Assembly (NCBI GenBank): GCA_963779645.1
Contig: CAVZYX010000015.1
Span: forward strand, 248,001 to 312,000
Direction: 5' to 3'
DNA from: CALMBW01 sp963779645
GTDB taxonomy: Bacteria; Actinomycetota; CADDZG01; WHSQ01
DNA length: 64,000 nucleotides
Shown in pieces: positions 1-8,427 of this stretch. Within the stretch, counting starts at the first letter, position 1; every line of letters starts with the position of its first letter. The notes under the pieces were generated by a model. It saw only the letters and a list, made by a program, of their open reading frames with translations. It was not told the DNA's origin and searched no databases. A program made the position numbers and the translations under genes.

Positions 1-38
1 AAGTCCTTTCGGACCACCTCTACGTCTAGCTGCGACAT
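1..38 (-). CDS. sufS: SufS cysteine desulfurase, N-terminal fragment
   Basis: Only the first 13 codons lie inside the window: an ATG at 38 reads leftward as MSQLDVEVVRKDF and runs off the edge. The V-R-K-D-F string is the usual opening of SufS (VRxDFPIL). The start is 10 bp after the sufC stop on the same strand, the expected order sufD-(Rieske)-sufC-sufS. SufS is the PLP enzyme that takes sulfur from cysteine for Fe-S assembly. The identity rests on this short match plus operon position, so the gene is well supported by context but not by a visible catalytic domain. Confidence 0.75.
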   Translation of the reverse strand, partial: MSQLDVEVVRKD

Positions 39-48
39 CGAAACTCCA

Positions 49-852
49 CTAGAGCACTGCCCCTTCGGTCTTCTCGAGCTCGGCAACATCGATGTCGGCG
101 AGACCGAGCTTCTTCGCGATTCCAGCGTATCCCTCAGCCTCGAGGTGCTCGGCGAGTTCGAAACCACCCGACTGCACGACGCGTCCCGCCATCAGGACAT
201 GTACCTGGTCGGGTCGGATGTAGTTGAGCAGTCGCTGATAGTGCGTGATGAGCAGGATGCCGACCTCGGGGTTCCTCAACTTGTTGACGCCCGCCGAGAC
301 ATGCTTCAACGCGTCGATGTCGAGGCCAGAGTCGGTCTCATCCATGATCGCAAGCTGCGGCTGCAGCACAGCCATCTGGAGGATCTCGTTGCGCTTCTTC
401 TCCCCACCGGAGAAACCTTGGTTGACGTAACGGTCAACCAGTTCGCTCGGGATCTCGAGCAGGTCGATCTTCTCTTGGAGGTAGAGGCGGAAAGCCATCG
501 CCGACTTCTGCTCGTCAGGATGGATCGCGTTGTAGGCGGTACGCATGAAGTTCACGACCGAGACGCCGGGGACCTCGGTCGGGTACTGGAATGCAAGGAA
601 GATGCCTTTGTGGGCTCTTTCGTCCGGTGCAAGGTCGAGGATGCTTTCCCCGTTATAGAGGACCTTGCCCTTGGTCACCTCGTAGCCAGGACGACCCGTG
701 AGCACGTAGGCGAGAGTCGACTTGCCGGAGCCGTTCGGGCCCATGATTGCGTGGGTCTGCCCCTTGTCGAGGCTTAGATCGAGACCCTTGAGGATCTCCT
801 TGCCGTCGACCTCGACGTGTAGATCTTCGATGTACAGAAGCGGATCAGCCAT
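49..852 (-). CDS. sufC: SufC, Fe-S cluster assembly ATPase
   Basis: A 267-residue cytoplasmic ABC-type ATPase that powers the SufBCD scaffold. Walker A is GPNGSGKST at residues 38-46, the ABC signature is FSGGEKKR near 148-155, and Walker B with the SufC-type tail is LAIMDETDSGLD near 168-179. The length is normal for SufC. It lies 15 bp downstream of the Rieske gene and 10 bp upstream of sufS, so it belongs to the sufD-led transcription unit under the palindrome at 2497-2512. Nothing is truncated or missing. Confidence 0.97.
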   Translation of the reverse strand: MADPLLYIEDLHVEVDGKEILKGLDLSLDKGQTHAIMGPNGSGKSTLAYVLTGRPGYEVTKGKVLYNGESILDLAPDERAHKGIFLAFQYPTEVPGVSVVNFMRTAYNAIHPDEQKSAMAFRLYLQEKIDLLEIPSELVDRYVNQGFSGGEKKRNEILQMAVLQPQLAIMDETDSGLDIDALKHVSAGVNKLRNPEVGILLITHYQRLLNYIRPDQVHVLMAGRVVQSGGFELAEHLEAEGYAGIAKKLGLADIDVAELEKTEGAVL

Positions 853-867
853 TACTCAAGCACTCCC

Positions 868-1188
868 TCAGCTAGCGGTTCCGACGTAGATGACATCGCC
901 CTCGACCTTCACGGGAAAGGTGGGCTCGGGTTTGATGGCCGGGAGGATCCTGACCTCACCCGTTTGAACATTGAAACGAGAACCGTGTAGTGGGCATTCG
1001 ACCTCGAGCTCGTCGGGTTCGAACTCACCATCGGTGAGATACGCCTCTTCGTGCGTGCAGACGTCGCCTATCGCGTAGACGTCCTCGCCGACCCGGTAGA
1101 GGCCGATGAGCTCACCACGGACGCTCACTTGCTTCACCCCCCCATCGGGGATCTCGCTCAAGCGTGCGGCTTCGGTGAAGCTAGACAT
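868..1188 (-). CDS. Rieske [2Fe-2S] ferredoxin of the suf operon
   Basis: A 106-residue soluble Rieske protein. The cluster ligands are C44-T-H46 and C65-P-L-H68, the classic CxH...CxxH pair, and there is no membrane anchor. Its first 8 bp overlap the sufD stop, implying translational coupling. Rieske ferredoxins of this kind sit in many actinobacterial suf operons, where they probably supply electrons for cluster assembly or for a partner oxygenase. Its exact electron partner cannot be read from the sequence. Confidence 0.9.
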   Translation of the reverse strand: MSSFTEAARLSEIPDGGVKQVSVRGELIGLYRVGEDVYAIGDVCTHEEAYLTDGEFEPDELEVECPLHGSRFNVQTGEVRILPAIKPEPTFPVKVEGDVIYVGTAS

Positions 1189-2416
1189 GGTCGGCGCTCA
1201 TCTCCAAGACCTGCTCACCCTCGACCTTCTTGCTGATCGCATCGGCTAGCTCGTCACGAACGGAACCGACTCGAACGCGATCGAGAACCTCGCCGAAGAA
1301 GCCGAAGACAACCAGCTTCTGAGCAGTGACCCTGTCGATGCCGCGGCTCATGAGATAGAAGAGGTGCTCTTCCTCCACCGGCGAGACCGTCGCGCCATGT
1401 GTGCAGCGCACTTCGTTGGCTTCGATCTCGAGCTGCGGGATGGAACGAGCCATCGCATCTTCGCTTAGCACCAAGTTGCGATTAGCTTGGTAGGCGTCGG
1501 TACCTTGCGCGCCCTTAGCCACCTTGATCAGCCCGGAATACTCGGAGGTCGAGTTCTCTTTGAGAGCTCCCTTGTAGAGGAGGTCGCTGGTGGTGTGTTC
1601 GGCCGCGTGACTCTGCAGCGTCCGCTGAGCGAAGTGCTGGTTGCGGTCTGCGAAGTAAAGCCCGAGCATCTCGGAGAAAGACCCCTCGCCTTTCAACACG
1701 GACTCGACCTGGGTGCGGGCGAAGGTTGAACCGAGGTTCACAGCGAGACTTCGCACGGTGGAGTCCCGGTGCCCGGTGAAACGCTGGGTCTGGAAGTGGT
1801 GAACGTTCCTGCCCCACTGCTGAAGCGAGATGTAGTTAACGGTCGCGCCGCGCCGAGCCTCGACCTCGATAACGGACGAACTGAGAGCCGCTTCTTCGAC
1901 GTCTGAGGAACGGAAGGTCTCAACGATGGTCGCACTCGCGTTCTCGTCCACGACGATCGTGGCGTGAGGGAACACACTCCCACCGGCCGTGACCGTGTGG
2001 ATCACGTTGAGAGGGATCTCGACCTCGACGTTGCGAGGGACGTACACGATGAACCCTTCCGAGAAGAAAGCTCCGTGAAGAGCGGTGAACTTGTGTTCGT
2101 CGACGGGAACATCGGTGAAGAAGTGGTCCTTCAGAAGGTCGCTGTGCTCAGTGCTAGCTGTTCTCACGTCGGCGAACACGACACCCTTGGCCTTCAGATC
2201 GGCCGGCAGCTCGGGAACCTCGAAATCCGGTGTGGGGGCCGCGAACGCATCGAAGTCGAACTTCCGAACGTCGACGTAGCGCCACTCCTCGCCCTTTGGG
2301 TCTGGAAGGTCTAGCTTCTCGTAAAGGTCGAAGGCCGAAAGTCGACGTTCGGTGAGCCAGCCCGGCTCGCCGGCAGCCAAGGTCTCCAACGCTTGTTTGG
2401 TGAGTCTGTCGGTCAT
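1181..2416 (-). CDS. sufD: SufD, Fe-S cluster scaffold subunit
   Basis: A 411-residue SufD with the SufBD beta-helix core (ALHGAFFSEGFIVYVPRNVE near residue 112) and the conserved C-terminal region with the HGATVSPV...LFYLMSRG block. It partners SufB and SufC in the cytoplasmic SUF scaffold. A GGAGG lies just before the ATG. It heads a sufD-Rieske-sufC-sufS operon. sufB is not immediately upstream as in most actinobacteria but about 2.8 kb away in its own unit. The palindrome at 2497-2512, about 80 bp upstream, is the likely control point. Confidence 0.96.
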   Translation of the reverse strand: MTDRLTKQALETLAAGEPGWLTERRLSAFDLYEKLDLPDPKGEEWRYVDVRKFDFDAFAAPTPDFEVPELPADLKAKGVVFADVRTASTEHSDLLKDHFFTDVPVDEHKFTALHGAFFSEGFIVYVPRNVEVEIPLNVIHTVTAGGSVFPHATIVVDENASATIVETFRSSDVEEAALSSSVIEVEARRGATVNYISLQQWGRNVHHFQTQRFTGHRDSTVRSLAVNLGSTFARTQVESVLKGEGSFSEMLGLYFADRNQHFAQRTLQSHAAEHTTSDLLYKGALKENSTSEYSGLIKVAKGAQGTDAYQANRNLVLSEDAMARSIPQLEIEANEVRCTHGATVSPVEEEHLFYLMSRGIDRVTAQKLVVFGFFGEVLDRVRVGSVRDELADAISKKVEGEQVLEMSADHV

Positions 2417-2496
2417 GATCCTCCGGTGTTCCAGTGTTAAGTGGTGGCCTCGTAGATCGATCCGCGGGCCATGTGATTTGCTTCACAAGACTATCA

Positions 2497-2512
2497 GTTA
2501 GGTCGCCCTAAC
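2497..2512. promoter_or_regulatory. Palindromic operator upstream of sufD
   Basis: GTTAGG-TCGC-CCTAAC is a perfect 6-bp inverted repeat with a 4-bp centre, in the sufD/EamA divergent gap. Nearly the same site (AGTTAGG-TGCC-CCTAACT) precedes sufB at 6674-6691. TTAGG-N4-CCTAA matches the first 14 positions of the DtxR/IdeR iron box (TTAGGTTAGCCTAA) in arms and spacing, so an iron or Fe-S sensing repressor is the likely ligand. That assignment is inference. Confidence 0.7.
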
Positions 2513-2533
2513 CCAAGTGCCAGGAGGCAGCCG

Positions 2534-3463
2534 ATCCGCCGTTCCTACAAGGCAAAACAGGCCCATCTAGCAGGACATTCCCGTTCGGTCGGGCTGGCGG
2601 CCATCGCCCTCGCAGCGGTCTTGTGGGCGGTGTCTGCGAACGTGGCCCGGACCATCTTCGACGACGGCATAGACCCTTTGGATCTGACGCCGGCTCGGGC
2701 CTACCTCGCACTCGCGTGCCTGGCCATGTTGCGTCCTTGGAAGAGGCCCTCTGGAGGCGAGGAGATGTGGGGGCCCGTAGTGATCCTCGGGCTTGCGATC
2801 GCCCTAGTCAACGCGACCTACTACATCACGATCGAGAGGTTGCCGGTCGCGGTAGCGATCGTCATCCAGTACACCTCTCCGGTGTTGGTCGTTGGGTGGC
2901 TATCGCTCAAGCGGCGAGCCTTGCCTTCACCGGAGGTGCTGCTCGCCCTGATCGGCGCGGTGACAGGTGTGTTGTTGGCCGCGGAACTCGGAAGCGTGTC
3001 GTTGTCCGAGATCGACGGCCTGGGCGTGTCGCTTGCTGCGATGAGCGCCGGCCTGTTCGCCGTGTACACCCTGTTGTCGGAGCGCCTGGATGTTGTCTAT
3101 GGGGCAGTCGGGAGCATGTTCCGCGCATTCGCCGTAGCGACGATCTTCTGGATCGTGGTTTCGATCTTCCGTGGCTTTGCGACGGAGCTACTCGAACTCA
3201 AGTATCTGCCGCGCGTGCTCTTCGTCGGGGTCATCGGCACATTCGTTCCGTTCTTCCTGTACGTGTGGGGGATGCGTCGGGTAGCCGCCGAACGCGCGGT
3301 GATCGCGGCGTCCTTAGAACCTCCCACGGCCGCGGTCGTTGCTTGGATCTGGTTAGGGCAGGGACTTTCAACCCTGCAGATCGTGGGCGGGCTACTCGTG
3401 CTGGCCGCGGTGGTTTCTCTCCAACTACGCGCCCACGACCCAGCGCGCGCGCCCGAGCCCTAA
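2534..3463 (+). CDS. EamA/DMT-family transporter
   Basis: A membrane permease of the drug/metabolite transporter superfamily with about ten hydrophobic segments arranged as two EamA repeats; substrate unknown. The first canonical start, TTG at 2621, would cut transmembrane helix 1 in half. The same frame is open upstream, and a perfect AGGAGG at 2522-2527 stands 6 nt before an in-frame ATC at 2534 that gives a full first helix (GLAAIALAAVLWAV). A CTG at 2594 is another possibility but has no ribosome site. I therefore place the start at 2534, with modest confidence in the codon but not in the gene. It is divergent from sufD. Confidence 0.8.
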   Translation: MRRSYKAKQAHLAGHSRSVGLAAIALAAVLWAVSANVARTIFDDGIDPLDLTPARAYLALACLAMLRPWKRPSGGEEMWGPVVILGLAIALVNATYYITIERLPVAVAIVIQYTSPVLVVGWLSLKRRALPSPEVLLALIGAVTGVLLAAELGSVSLSEIDGLGVSLAAMSAGLFAVYTLLSERLDVVYGAVGSMFRAFAVATIFWIVVSIFRGFATELLELKYLPRVLFVGVIGTFVPFFLYVWGMRRVAAERAVIAASLEPPTAAVVAWIWLGQGLSTLQIVGGLLVLAAVVSLQLRAHDPARAPEP

Positions 3464-3524
3464 ATCAAGTCTGCTCTCAAAAGCGGTGGCTGAGGCACCA
3501 GAAACAAGAGCAGACGTGATTCCT

Positions 3525-4565
3525 CTAGAGGGACATCGCTTCTTCGGCTTTGGTTGCGAGGATCTCGCCGATCAGGGGTGCGAACTTGAAGCCGTGACCC
3601 GAGCACGGAGACCCGACAACGATCTTCCCGTGTCTCTCGAGCACGAAGTTCTCGTCTGCGGTGTTCGTGTACATGCACGTTTCCGTTAGGTGCGGAAGGC
3701 TCTCTGCGGTTGGGAAACGCTTCGCTACCCAATCCCGGATCCGAGCTACCGACTCTTCGTCTGGTTCGCCTATCTCGTTCGGATCGGCATCGGGACCCGC
3801 AATGTGCTCCCCGACCTTCAACCCCTGGCCGGGGCTGGGCAAGGAGTAGATCGTTGGACTCCCCCATTCGACGAGGGTCGGAGGTAGGTCCTGCGGCATG
3901 CGGAAGTAAGCAACCGTCTCCCTGGTTGGCCGTACGTCGAGTTTGATCCCGGCGCGAGCTAAGAGATCTTTAGCCCACGAACCTGCCGTCACCACCACCA
4001 TCCGAGTTTCGAACTCGTGAGTCATGGTGCGAACCTTCATCATCTTGCCGTCTTCGAACTCAACGACCTGTTCGTTGTCGAGGATCACAGCCCCCTCGTC
4101 TATCGCGAGCCTCGTTAAGGCGTACCACGCTCGCTCCGCGCCGACGATGGCACCGTCCTTCTGGTACAGGACCATCTGATCTTCCGGGAGAGTGATGTAG
4201 GGCCAGCGCTGACGTACGTCACCGGCATCCAACACCTCGTAGGGAACTTTGACCGCGTCGAGCGAAAGGATGTTGTGGTCGAGCTGAGGTCCGATGTCCA
4301 AACCGCCGAGAGGGGTCAGCAACCTCTCGCCGGTTTCAGCTTCGAGCTCCTTCCACAATAGGTATGCATCCTGCGCCATCTCCACGTAGCGCTGCTCGGG
4401 GTAGGAGTAGCGGAAGATCCGCGACGAGCCATGCGAAGAACCACGCTTGTGCCCGATCTGGAAACGCTCGAGGAGAACGACCTTCCTACCTCTGCGCGCA
4501 AGCGATCTGGCCGTCGCGGTCCCCATGATCCCGCCACCGACGACCACGGCGTCGTACTTCGTCAA
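3525..4565 (-). CDS. Monomeric sarcosine oxidase / N-methyl amino acid oxidase family flavoprotein
   Basis: A 346-residue FAD amine oxidase. It opens with a dinucleotide-binding motif (VVVGGGIMGTATARSLA, residues 8-24), then GSSHGSSRIFR, typical of the sarcosine oxidase/SolA group. C297 in the TCMYTNTADENF segment corresponds to the covalent FAD cysteine, and SPCSGHGFKFAP near the C-terminus is the family signature. It oxidises an N-methyl or secondary amine to imine and H2O2; the exact substrate is not determinable. The start overlaps the GNAT stop by 4 bp (ATGA), so the two genes are co-translated. Confidence 0.88.
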   Translation of the reverse strand: MTKYDAVVVGGGIMGTATARSLARRGRKVVLLERFQIGHKRGSSHGSSRIFRYSYPEQRYVEMAQDAYLLWKELEAETGERLLTPLGGLDIGPQLDHNILSLDAVKVPYEVLDAGDVRQRWPYITLPEDQMVLYQKDGAIVGAERAWYALTRLAIDEGAVILDNEQVVEFEDGKMMKVRTMTHEFETRMVVVTAGSWAKDLLARAGIKLDVRPTRETVAYFRMPQDLPPTLVEWGSPTIYSLPSPGQGLKVGEHIAGPDADPNEIGEPDEESVARIRDWVAKRFPTAESLPHLTETCMYTNTADENFVLERHGKIVVGSPCSGHGFKFAPLIGEILATKAEEAMSL

Positions 4566-5083
4566 GCTGTATCCCCCAATCCAGAGATCGCATATCGAAC
4601 GAGGTCCCTACCGTAGTAGTGACCACGCCCGTCGTATCGCATCCCTACCTTCTCCATCACCCGGCGGGACACGAAGTGGTCAGGGTCGGCGATGGCGATG
4701 ATCCGCTCCATCCCGAGCTCGCCAAGACCGTAGTGAACGCACGCCAACGCGACCTCGGCTCCGTAGCCTCTCCCCCAGCGCGAACGCGCTAGGTGGTAGG
4801 CAAGTTCGACATCCGGCCCCTTGCCTTCCATCAGAAGAAGACCGCAGTCCCCGATCATCTCTCCCGTGGACTGTTCCTCGATCGCCCACAGAGAAAACCC
4901 GTGCCTAGCCTGATGATCGATCATCCACTGGAGGCGCGTACGGGAATGATCGATGTCGGTCGACACGCCACTGGGGATACGGGCCATGACCTCGGCGTCG
5001 CCGAAGACCACATGGAAAGGCTCCAGGTCGTCCATCGTTAGCTCGCGGAGGATCAGGCGGCTCGTCCGGATCGGAAGTCCCAT
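4562..5083 (-). CDS. GNAT family N-acetyltransferase (RimJ/RimL-like)
   Basis: A 173-residue acetyltransferase. The N-terminus (IRTSRLILRELTMDDLEPF) and the RWGRGYGAEVA acetyl-CoA pyrophosphate loop near residues 105-115 are typical of the RimJ/RimL branch that acetylates protein N-termini or small amines. A C-terminal SRRVMEKVGMRYDGR block completes the fold. It sits between the sufB terminator and the sarcosine-oxidase gene, which it overlaps by 4 bp. Its substrate is unknown. Confidence 0.88.
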   Translation of the reverse strand: MGLPIRTSRLILRELTMDDLEPFHVVFGDAEVMARIPSGVSTDIDHSRTRLQWMIDHQARHGFSLWAIEEQSTGEMIGDCGLLLMEGKGPDVELAYHLARSRWGRGYGAEVALACVHYGLGELGMERIIAIADPDHFVSRRVMEKVGMRYDGRGHYYGRDLVRYAISGLGDTA

Positions 5084-5101
5084 GGGCCCAGCCTACCGAG
5101 A

Positions 5102-5136
5102 CAAAGAAAAGAGGGGCCGCCTCTCGGCAACCCCTC
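5102..5136 (-). terminator. Rho-independent terminator after sufB
   Basis: On the minus strand GAGGGG and CCCCTC close a stem containing an inner GCC-GAGA-GGC hairpin, followed at once by TTTTCTTT. It lies about 50 bp after the sufB stop and before the GNAT gene, which isolates sufB as its own transcription unit. Confidence 0.8.
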
Positions 5137-5152
5137 GGATCCGTTGGCGCTG

Positions 5153-5170
5153 CCCAACTTCAGAGTTGGG
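5153..5170. other. Perfect 7-bp hairpin downstream of sufB
   Basis: CCCAACT-TCAG-AGTTGGG forms a perfect stem with a 4-nt loop, between the sufB stop codon and the terminator at 5102-5136. It has no adjacent T-tract. It may protect the sufB mRNA 3' end or back up the terminator. Confidence 0.6.
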
Positions 5171-5187
5171 AGGCTCGAAAGGGGGGC

Positions 5188-6621
5188 TTAGCCGACGGAA
5201 CCTTCCATCTGCAGTTCAACCAGACGTTGAAGTTCAACCGCGTATTCCATCGGAAGTTCCTTGGTGATCGGCTCGATGAATCCACGCACGATCATCTGCA
5301 TCGCTTGTGTCTCGTCGAGGCCCCGGCTCATCAGGTAGAAGAGTTGCTCGTCAGAGACCTTCGAGACGGTCGCCTCGTGACTGACCGCAGCGCTCTCCTC
5401 GTCGATCTCGATGTACGGGTAGGTATCGCTCCGCGAGATGTCGTCCAGGATCAAAGCGTCACAGATCACGTGACTCTTGGCATGCTTGGCGTTCTCTTCG
5501 ATGCGCACGAGGCCTCGATAACCGGCCCGGCCCCCGTCCTTGCTGATCGACTTCGAAGTGATCGACGAAGAGGTGTTGGGGGCCGCGTGCACCATCTTGC
5601 CCCCGGCGTCCTGGTGCTGGCCCTTTCCTGCATAAGCGATGGAGAGAACCTCACCACGGGCATGCTCACCGAGCAGGTAGACCGCCGGGTACTTCATAGT
5701 GATCTTCGAGCCGAGGTTGCCGTCGACCCATTCCATGATGGCGCCCTGGTGCGCAACGGCCCTCTTGGTCACGAGGTTGTAGACGTTGTTGCTCCAGTTC
5801 TGGATCGTCGTGTAGCGAGCGCGCCCATCCTTCTTGACTACGATCTCGACGACCGCAGAGTGGAGTGAATCGCTCGAGTAGACGGGAGCCGAACAACCCT
5901 CGACGTAGTGAACGTACGCACCTTCGTCGACGATGATCAGGGTCCGCTCGAACTGACCCATGTTCTCTTGGTTGATGCGGAAGTAAGCCTGCAGCGGGAT
6001 CTCGACCTCGACACCGGGCGGGACGTAGATGAAGGAACCACCGGACCACACCGCGGAGTTGAGGGCCGAGAACTTGTTATCGGCCGGCGGGATGATCGTG
6101 CCGAAGTACTGCTTGACCATCTCGGGGTGCTCGCGGAGAGCGGTATCCATGTCCGTGAAGATGATGCCGCGCTTCTCGAGTTCCTCTTTGGTCTTGTGGT
6201 ACACAACTTCGGATTCGTACTGCGCACTGACTCCGCCGAGGTAGTTCTTTTCGGCCTCGGGGATCCCGAGCTTGTCCCATGTGGCCTTGATGTCCTCGGG
6301 CATGTCTTCCCAGTTGTTCACGATGCCGGTGGGCTTGATGTAGTAGTAGATGTCGTCGAAATCGATGGTCGTGAGATCGGCGCCCCATTGCGGCAACGGC
6401 TTCCGATAGAAGACATCGAGTGACTTGTGACGGAACTTCCGCATCCAGTCGGGCTCGTTCTTACGGTCCGACATCATGTCGATCACTTCATGCGAAAGGC
6501 CCTTCTCAGGCTTCTCGGTGTAGTTGGTCTTGTCGTGCCAGCCGTACTTGTAGTCCCCCTTGAGGGCACGGACTTCCTCTTGCTCTTGTGCGACCTTGAG
6601 GTCTTCGGCTTCGGTAGACAC
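5188..6621 (-). CDS. sufB: SufB, Fe-S cluster scaffold subunit
   Basis: A 477-residue SufB, close to the usual family length. The conserved N-terminal block (KNEPDWMRKFRHKSLDVF), the VEGCSAP motif in the core and the C-terminal LFYLMSRGLDETQAMQMIVRGF segment are all present. SufB nucleates the nascent cluster and receives sulfur from SufS. Here it is monocistronic: a palindrome at 6674-6691 upstream and a terminator at 5102-5136 downstream delimit it. Separation from sufD by three unrelated genes is atypical, but the near-identical operator suggests the two units are still co-regulated. Confidence 0.97.
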   Translation of the reverse strand: MSTEAEDLKVAQEQEEVRALKGDYKYGWHDKTNYTEKPEKGLSHEVIDMMSDRKNEPDWMRKFRHKSLDVFYRKPLPQWGADLTTIDFDDIYYYIKPTGIVNNWEDMPEDIKATWDKLGIPEAEKNYLGGVSAQYESEVVYHKTKEELEKRGIIFTDMDTALREHPEMVKQYFGTIIPPADNKFSALNSAVWSGGSFIYVPPGVEVEIPLQAYFRINQENMGQFERTLIIVDEGAYVHYVEGCSAPVYSSDSLHSAVVEIVVKKDGRARYTTIQNWSNNVYNLVTKRAVAHQGAIMEWVDGNLGSKITMKYPAVYLLGEHARGEVLSIAYAGKGQHQDAGGKMVHAAPNTSSSITSKSISKDGGRAGYRGLVRIEENAKHAKSHVICDALILDDISRSDTYPYIEIDEESAAVSHEATVSKVSDEQLFYLMSRGLDETQAMQMIVRGFIEPITKELPMEYAVELQRLVELQMEGSVG

Positions 6622-6673
6622 GGGTGAGAAACAACTCCTTTTAGGAAGGGTCCAACTGGACTTCGATGCTAGC

Positions 6674-6691
6674 AGTTAGGTGCCCCTAACT
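6674..6691. promoter_or_regulatory. Palindromic operator upstream of sufB
   Basis: AGTTAGG-TGCC-CCTAACT is a perfect 7-bp inverted repeat with a 4-bp centre, 52 bp before the sufB ATG. It repeats the arms and spacing of the site before sufD (2497-2512) and resembles the core of a DtxR/IdeR box. Two independent copies before the two halves of one pathway argue for a real shared operator. Confidence 0.72.
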
Positions 6692-6772
6692 CCACCCTCG
6701 GAGGTCGGAGAAAGAGGCCCGATACTGGTCCAAACGCCCTGCTGATGGACTTGTTCCCGCCTGAGGAGTGCT

Positions 6773-7558
6773 CTAGGAGGGGGACGAGCGGAGGTCCAGC
6801 GGGGGCGGGGTCTCGACCCAGTCCATCGTCTCTTGTTCGCCGGCGTGGAAACCGGGGCCCTGCCGGAGCACCGTGAATGATTCGGCATGGGCGAAGCCGG
6901 CCGGCTTGCCTGCTTGTGCCGTCCAGGTTCGAACCCACTCGGCGATCGTGTCGGAGTTGGCTCCCACCTGGCTCTCGTGCGCCATCAGTGCCTCGATCTT
7001 TCGTTCGATCGTGTCCGAGATATCAACGACGACTGATCCGGGGGCTGGACTCGCGATCCATAACTCGATCAGTCCGCGCCAAGGATCCAGCCCTTCGGCA
7101 AGGAGCTCTGGGAAGATCCCCGGCGTGGTCCCCGCCGTCATCGAGACATCCAGAGAGGCTTGACCTACTGCCCGGTGATCGGGGTGGTTGATGAATCGCT
7201 CATCGACGATCGGCGTGGGATCGAGAACGACGAGGCGGTGGGGTCGGTACTTGCGAAAGACACGTGCGATGTCGCGGCGTAGATCGAGCGTGTACTCGAC
7301 GTATCCGTCTGGGTAATTGAGCCACACGATCTCTTTGGCGCCAACCACAGCGGCGGCGGCCTCAGACTCTGCGAGCCGGATGTCGTGAAGCTTCTTCCCC
7401 ATCAACTCGCGGTCTTGCGTCCCTGCCGTTCCATCGGTAGCTATGCAGTAAGTGACTTCCGCCCCCTCATCGACCCATCGCGCTAGCGTTCCTGCGCTAC
7501 CGAACTCGATGTCGTCTGGGTGCGCGCTGATCGCCAGCGCCCTCCATGGCTTCGTCAC
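6773..7558 (-). CDS. PIG-L (LmbE-like) family deacetylase
   Basis: A 261-residue zinc N-deacetylase. The AHPDD motif at residues 12-16 supplies H13 and D16, and HPDHRAVG supplies the third metal ligand; these define the family that includes MshB and GlcNAc-PI deacetylase. Several family members act in thiol-cofactor or glycan biosynthesis, but no mycothiol genes are nearby, so the substrate stays open. Its start overlaps the Usp stop by 4 bp, making a Usp-deacetylase operon. Confidence 0.9.
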   Translation of the reverse strand: MTKPWRALAISAHPDDIEFGSAGTLARWVDEGAEVTYCIATDGTAGTQDRELMGKKLHDIRLAESEAAAAVVGAKEIVWLNYPDGYVEYTLDLRRDIARVFRKYRPHRLVVLDPTPIVDERFINHPDHRAVGQASLDVSMTAGTTPGIFPELLAEGLDPWRGLIELWIASPAPGSVVVDISDTIERKIEALMAHESQVGANSDTIAEWVRTWTAQAGKPAGFAHAESFTVLRQGPGFHAGEQETMDWVETPPPLDLRSSPS

Positions 7559-8418
7559 TGGTTGGTTTGAAGGATCAAGATGTCGGTTGGTGCGTGATGC
7601 GACAAACGGTGCGGAACGTTACCGAGCGTGAAGCGTGCTGTTCCGCTCATCCCAACTCCACCAACAACGATGAGATCGAAGTCTTCATCCTCGGCGATCC
7701 CCAGGAGCGTTTCAGCAGGAGTGCCCTCGACCGCGCGGATGTCGGGGTCGACCCCGTACTTGTCGGCGCGAGTAGCCGCCCGCTCCAGGATGTCTTCCGC
7801 TTGCGAAGCGCCTGCGATCCTCCATTGGTACTCGCCCGGCGTCTCTCGCTGGTCACGCGTTGCGTTCCATGCCCTTGTCATCTCGCTGGTACCGCCGCGA
7901 AGTTGTTCGAGCTCATGCTCGCTCGGGGGGTCGTACACGGTGACGATGGTTGGAACGACCCCAAGGTGTTTGGCCAGTTGACTGGCCATCTCCACACCAC
8001 GCATCGCCGTCAGTGACCCATCGGTTCCGACGAGGATCTTCTTGTACTGGGCTTCGCGCGGACGAGGGACATCGGTCTTGACGATAAGGAGATCAGTGCC
8101 CGAGTGATGCGACACCTTGTTCGGCACGTTTCCCAAAGCGAACCTCTTAGCACCACTCATACCGACACTTCCAACGACGAGGAGGTCCGCCCCTTGCTTC
8201 TTCACCTGGTCGAGGAGCACCTCTGCCGGGTTCCCCGATTCGACGACAGCGGTCGCACCCACTTCCTTAGCGAGGTCCTGCAGGGGGTCGCCAGGGTCGC
8301 TGCCAGCATGCACGAGCAGAAGCTCGGCCCCCAATCCCTTCGCCAGCTCAGCCGCATGGCGGACGGCGACCTTCGAGGTCTCTGACAGATCGGTTCCAAC
8401 AACGATCTTTGAGTACAT
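7555..8418 (-). CDS. Tandem-domain universal stress protein (UspA family)
   Basis: A 287-residue protein with two UspA domains. Each starts with an (I)(V/L)VGTD strand and ends with a G-x2-G-x9-G type ATP-binding loop: GSVGMSGAKRFALGNV in the first half and GGVGMSGTARFTLGNV in the second. Two-domain, ATP-binding Usps of this kind are common in actinobacteria and act in hypoxia or stress adaptation. It overlaps the downstream PIG-L gene by 4 bp and lies 9 bp after the hotdog thioesterase gene, so the three probably form one transcript. Confidence 0.95.
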   Translation of the reverse strand: MYSKIVVGTDLSETSKVAVRHAAELAKGLGAELLLVHAGSDPGDPLQDLAKEVGATAVVESGNPAEVLLDQVKKQGADLLVVGSVGMSGAKRFALGNVPNKVSHHSGTDLLIVKTDVPRPREAQYKKILVGTDGSLTAMRGVEMASQLAKHLGVVPTIVTVYDPPSEHELEQLRGGTSEMTRAWNATRDQRETPGEYQWRIAGASQAEDILERAATRADKYGVDPDIRAVEGTPAETLLGIAEDEDFDLIVVGGVGMSGTARFTLGNVPHRLSHHAPTDILILQTNQ

Positions 8419-8427
8419 CGTTCTCCC

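Noticed and set aside
2497..2512. A full-length 19-bp IdeR box
   Set aside because: Only the 14-bp TTAGG-N4-CCTAA portion is present; the second overlapping half (CCTAA at the 3' end) is missing, so identity with IdeR sites is not claimed.
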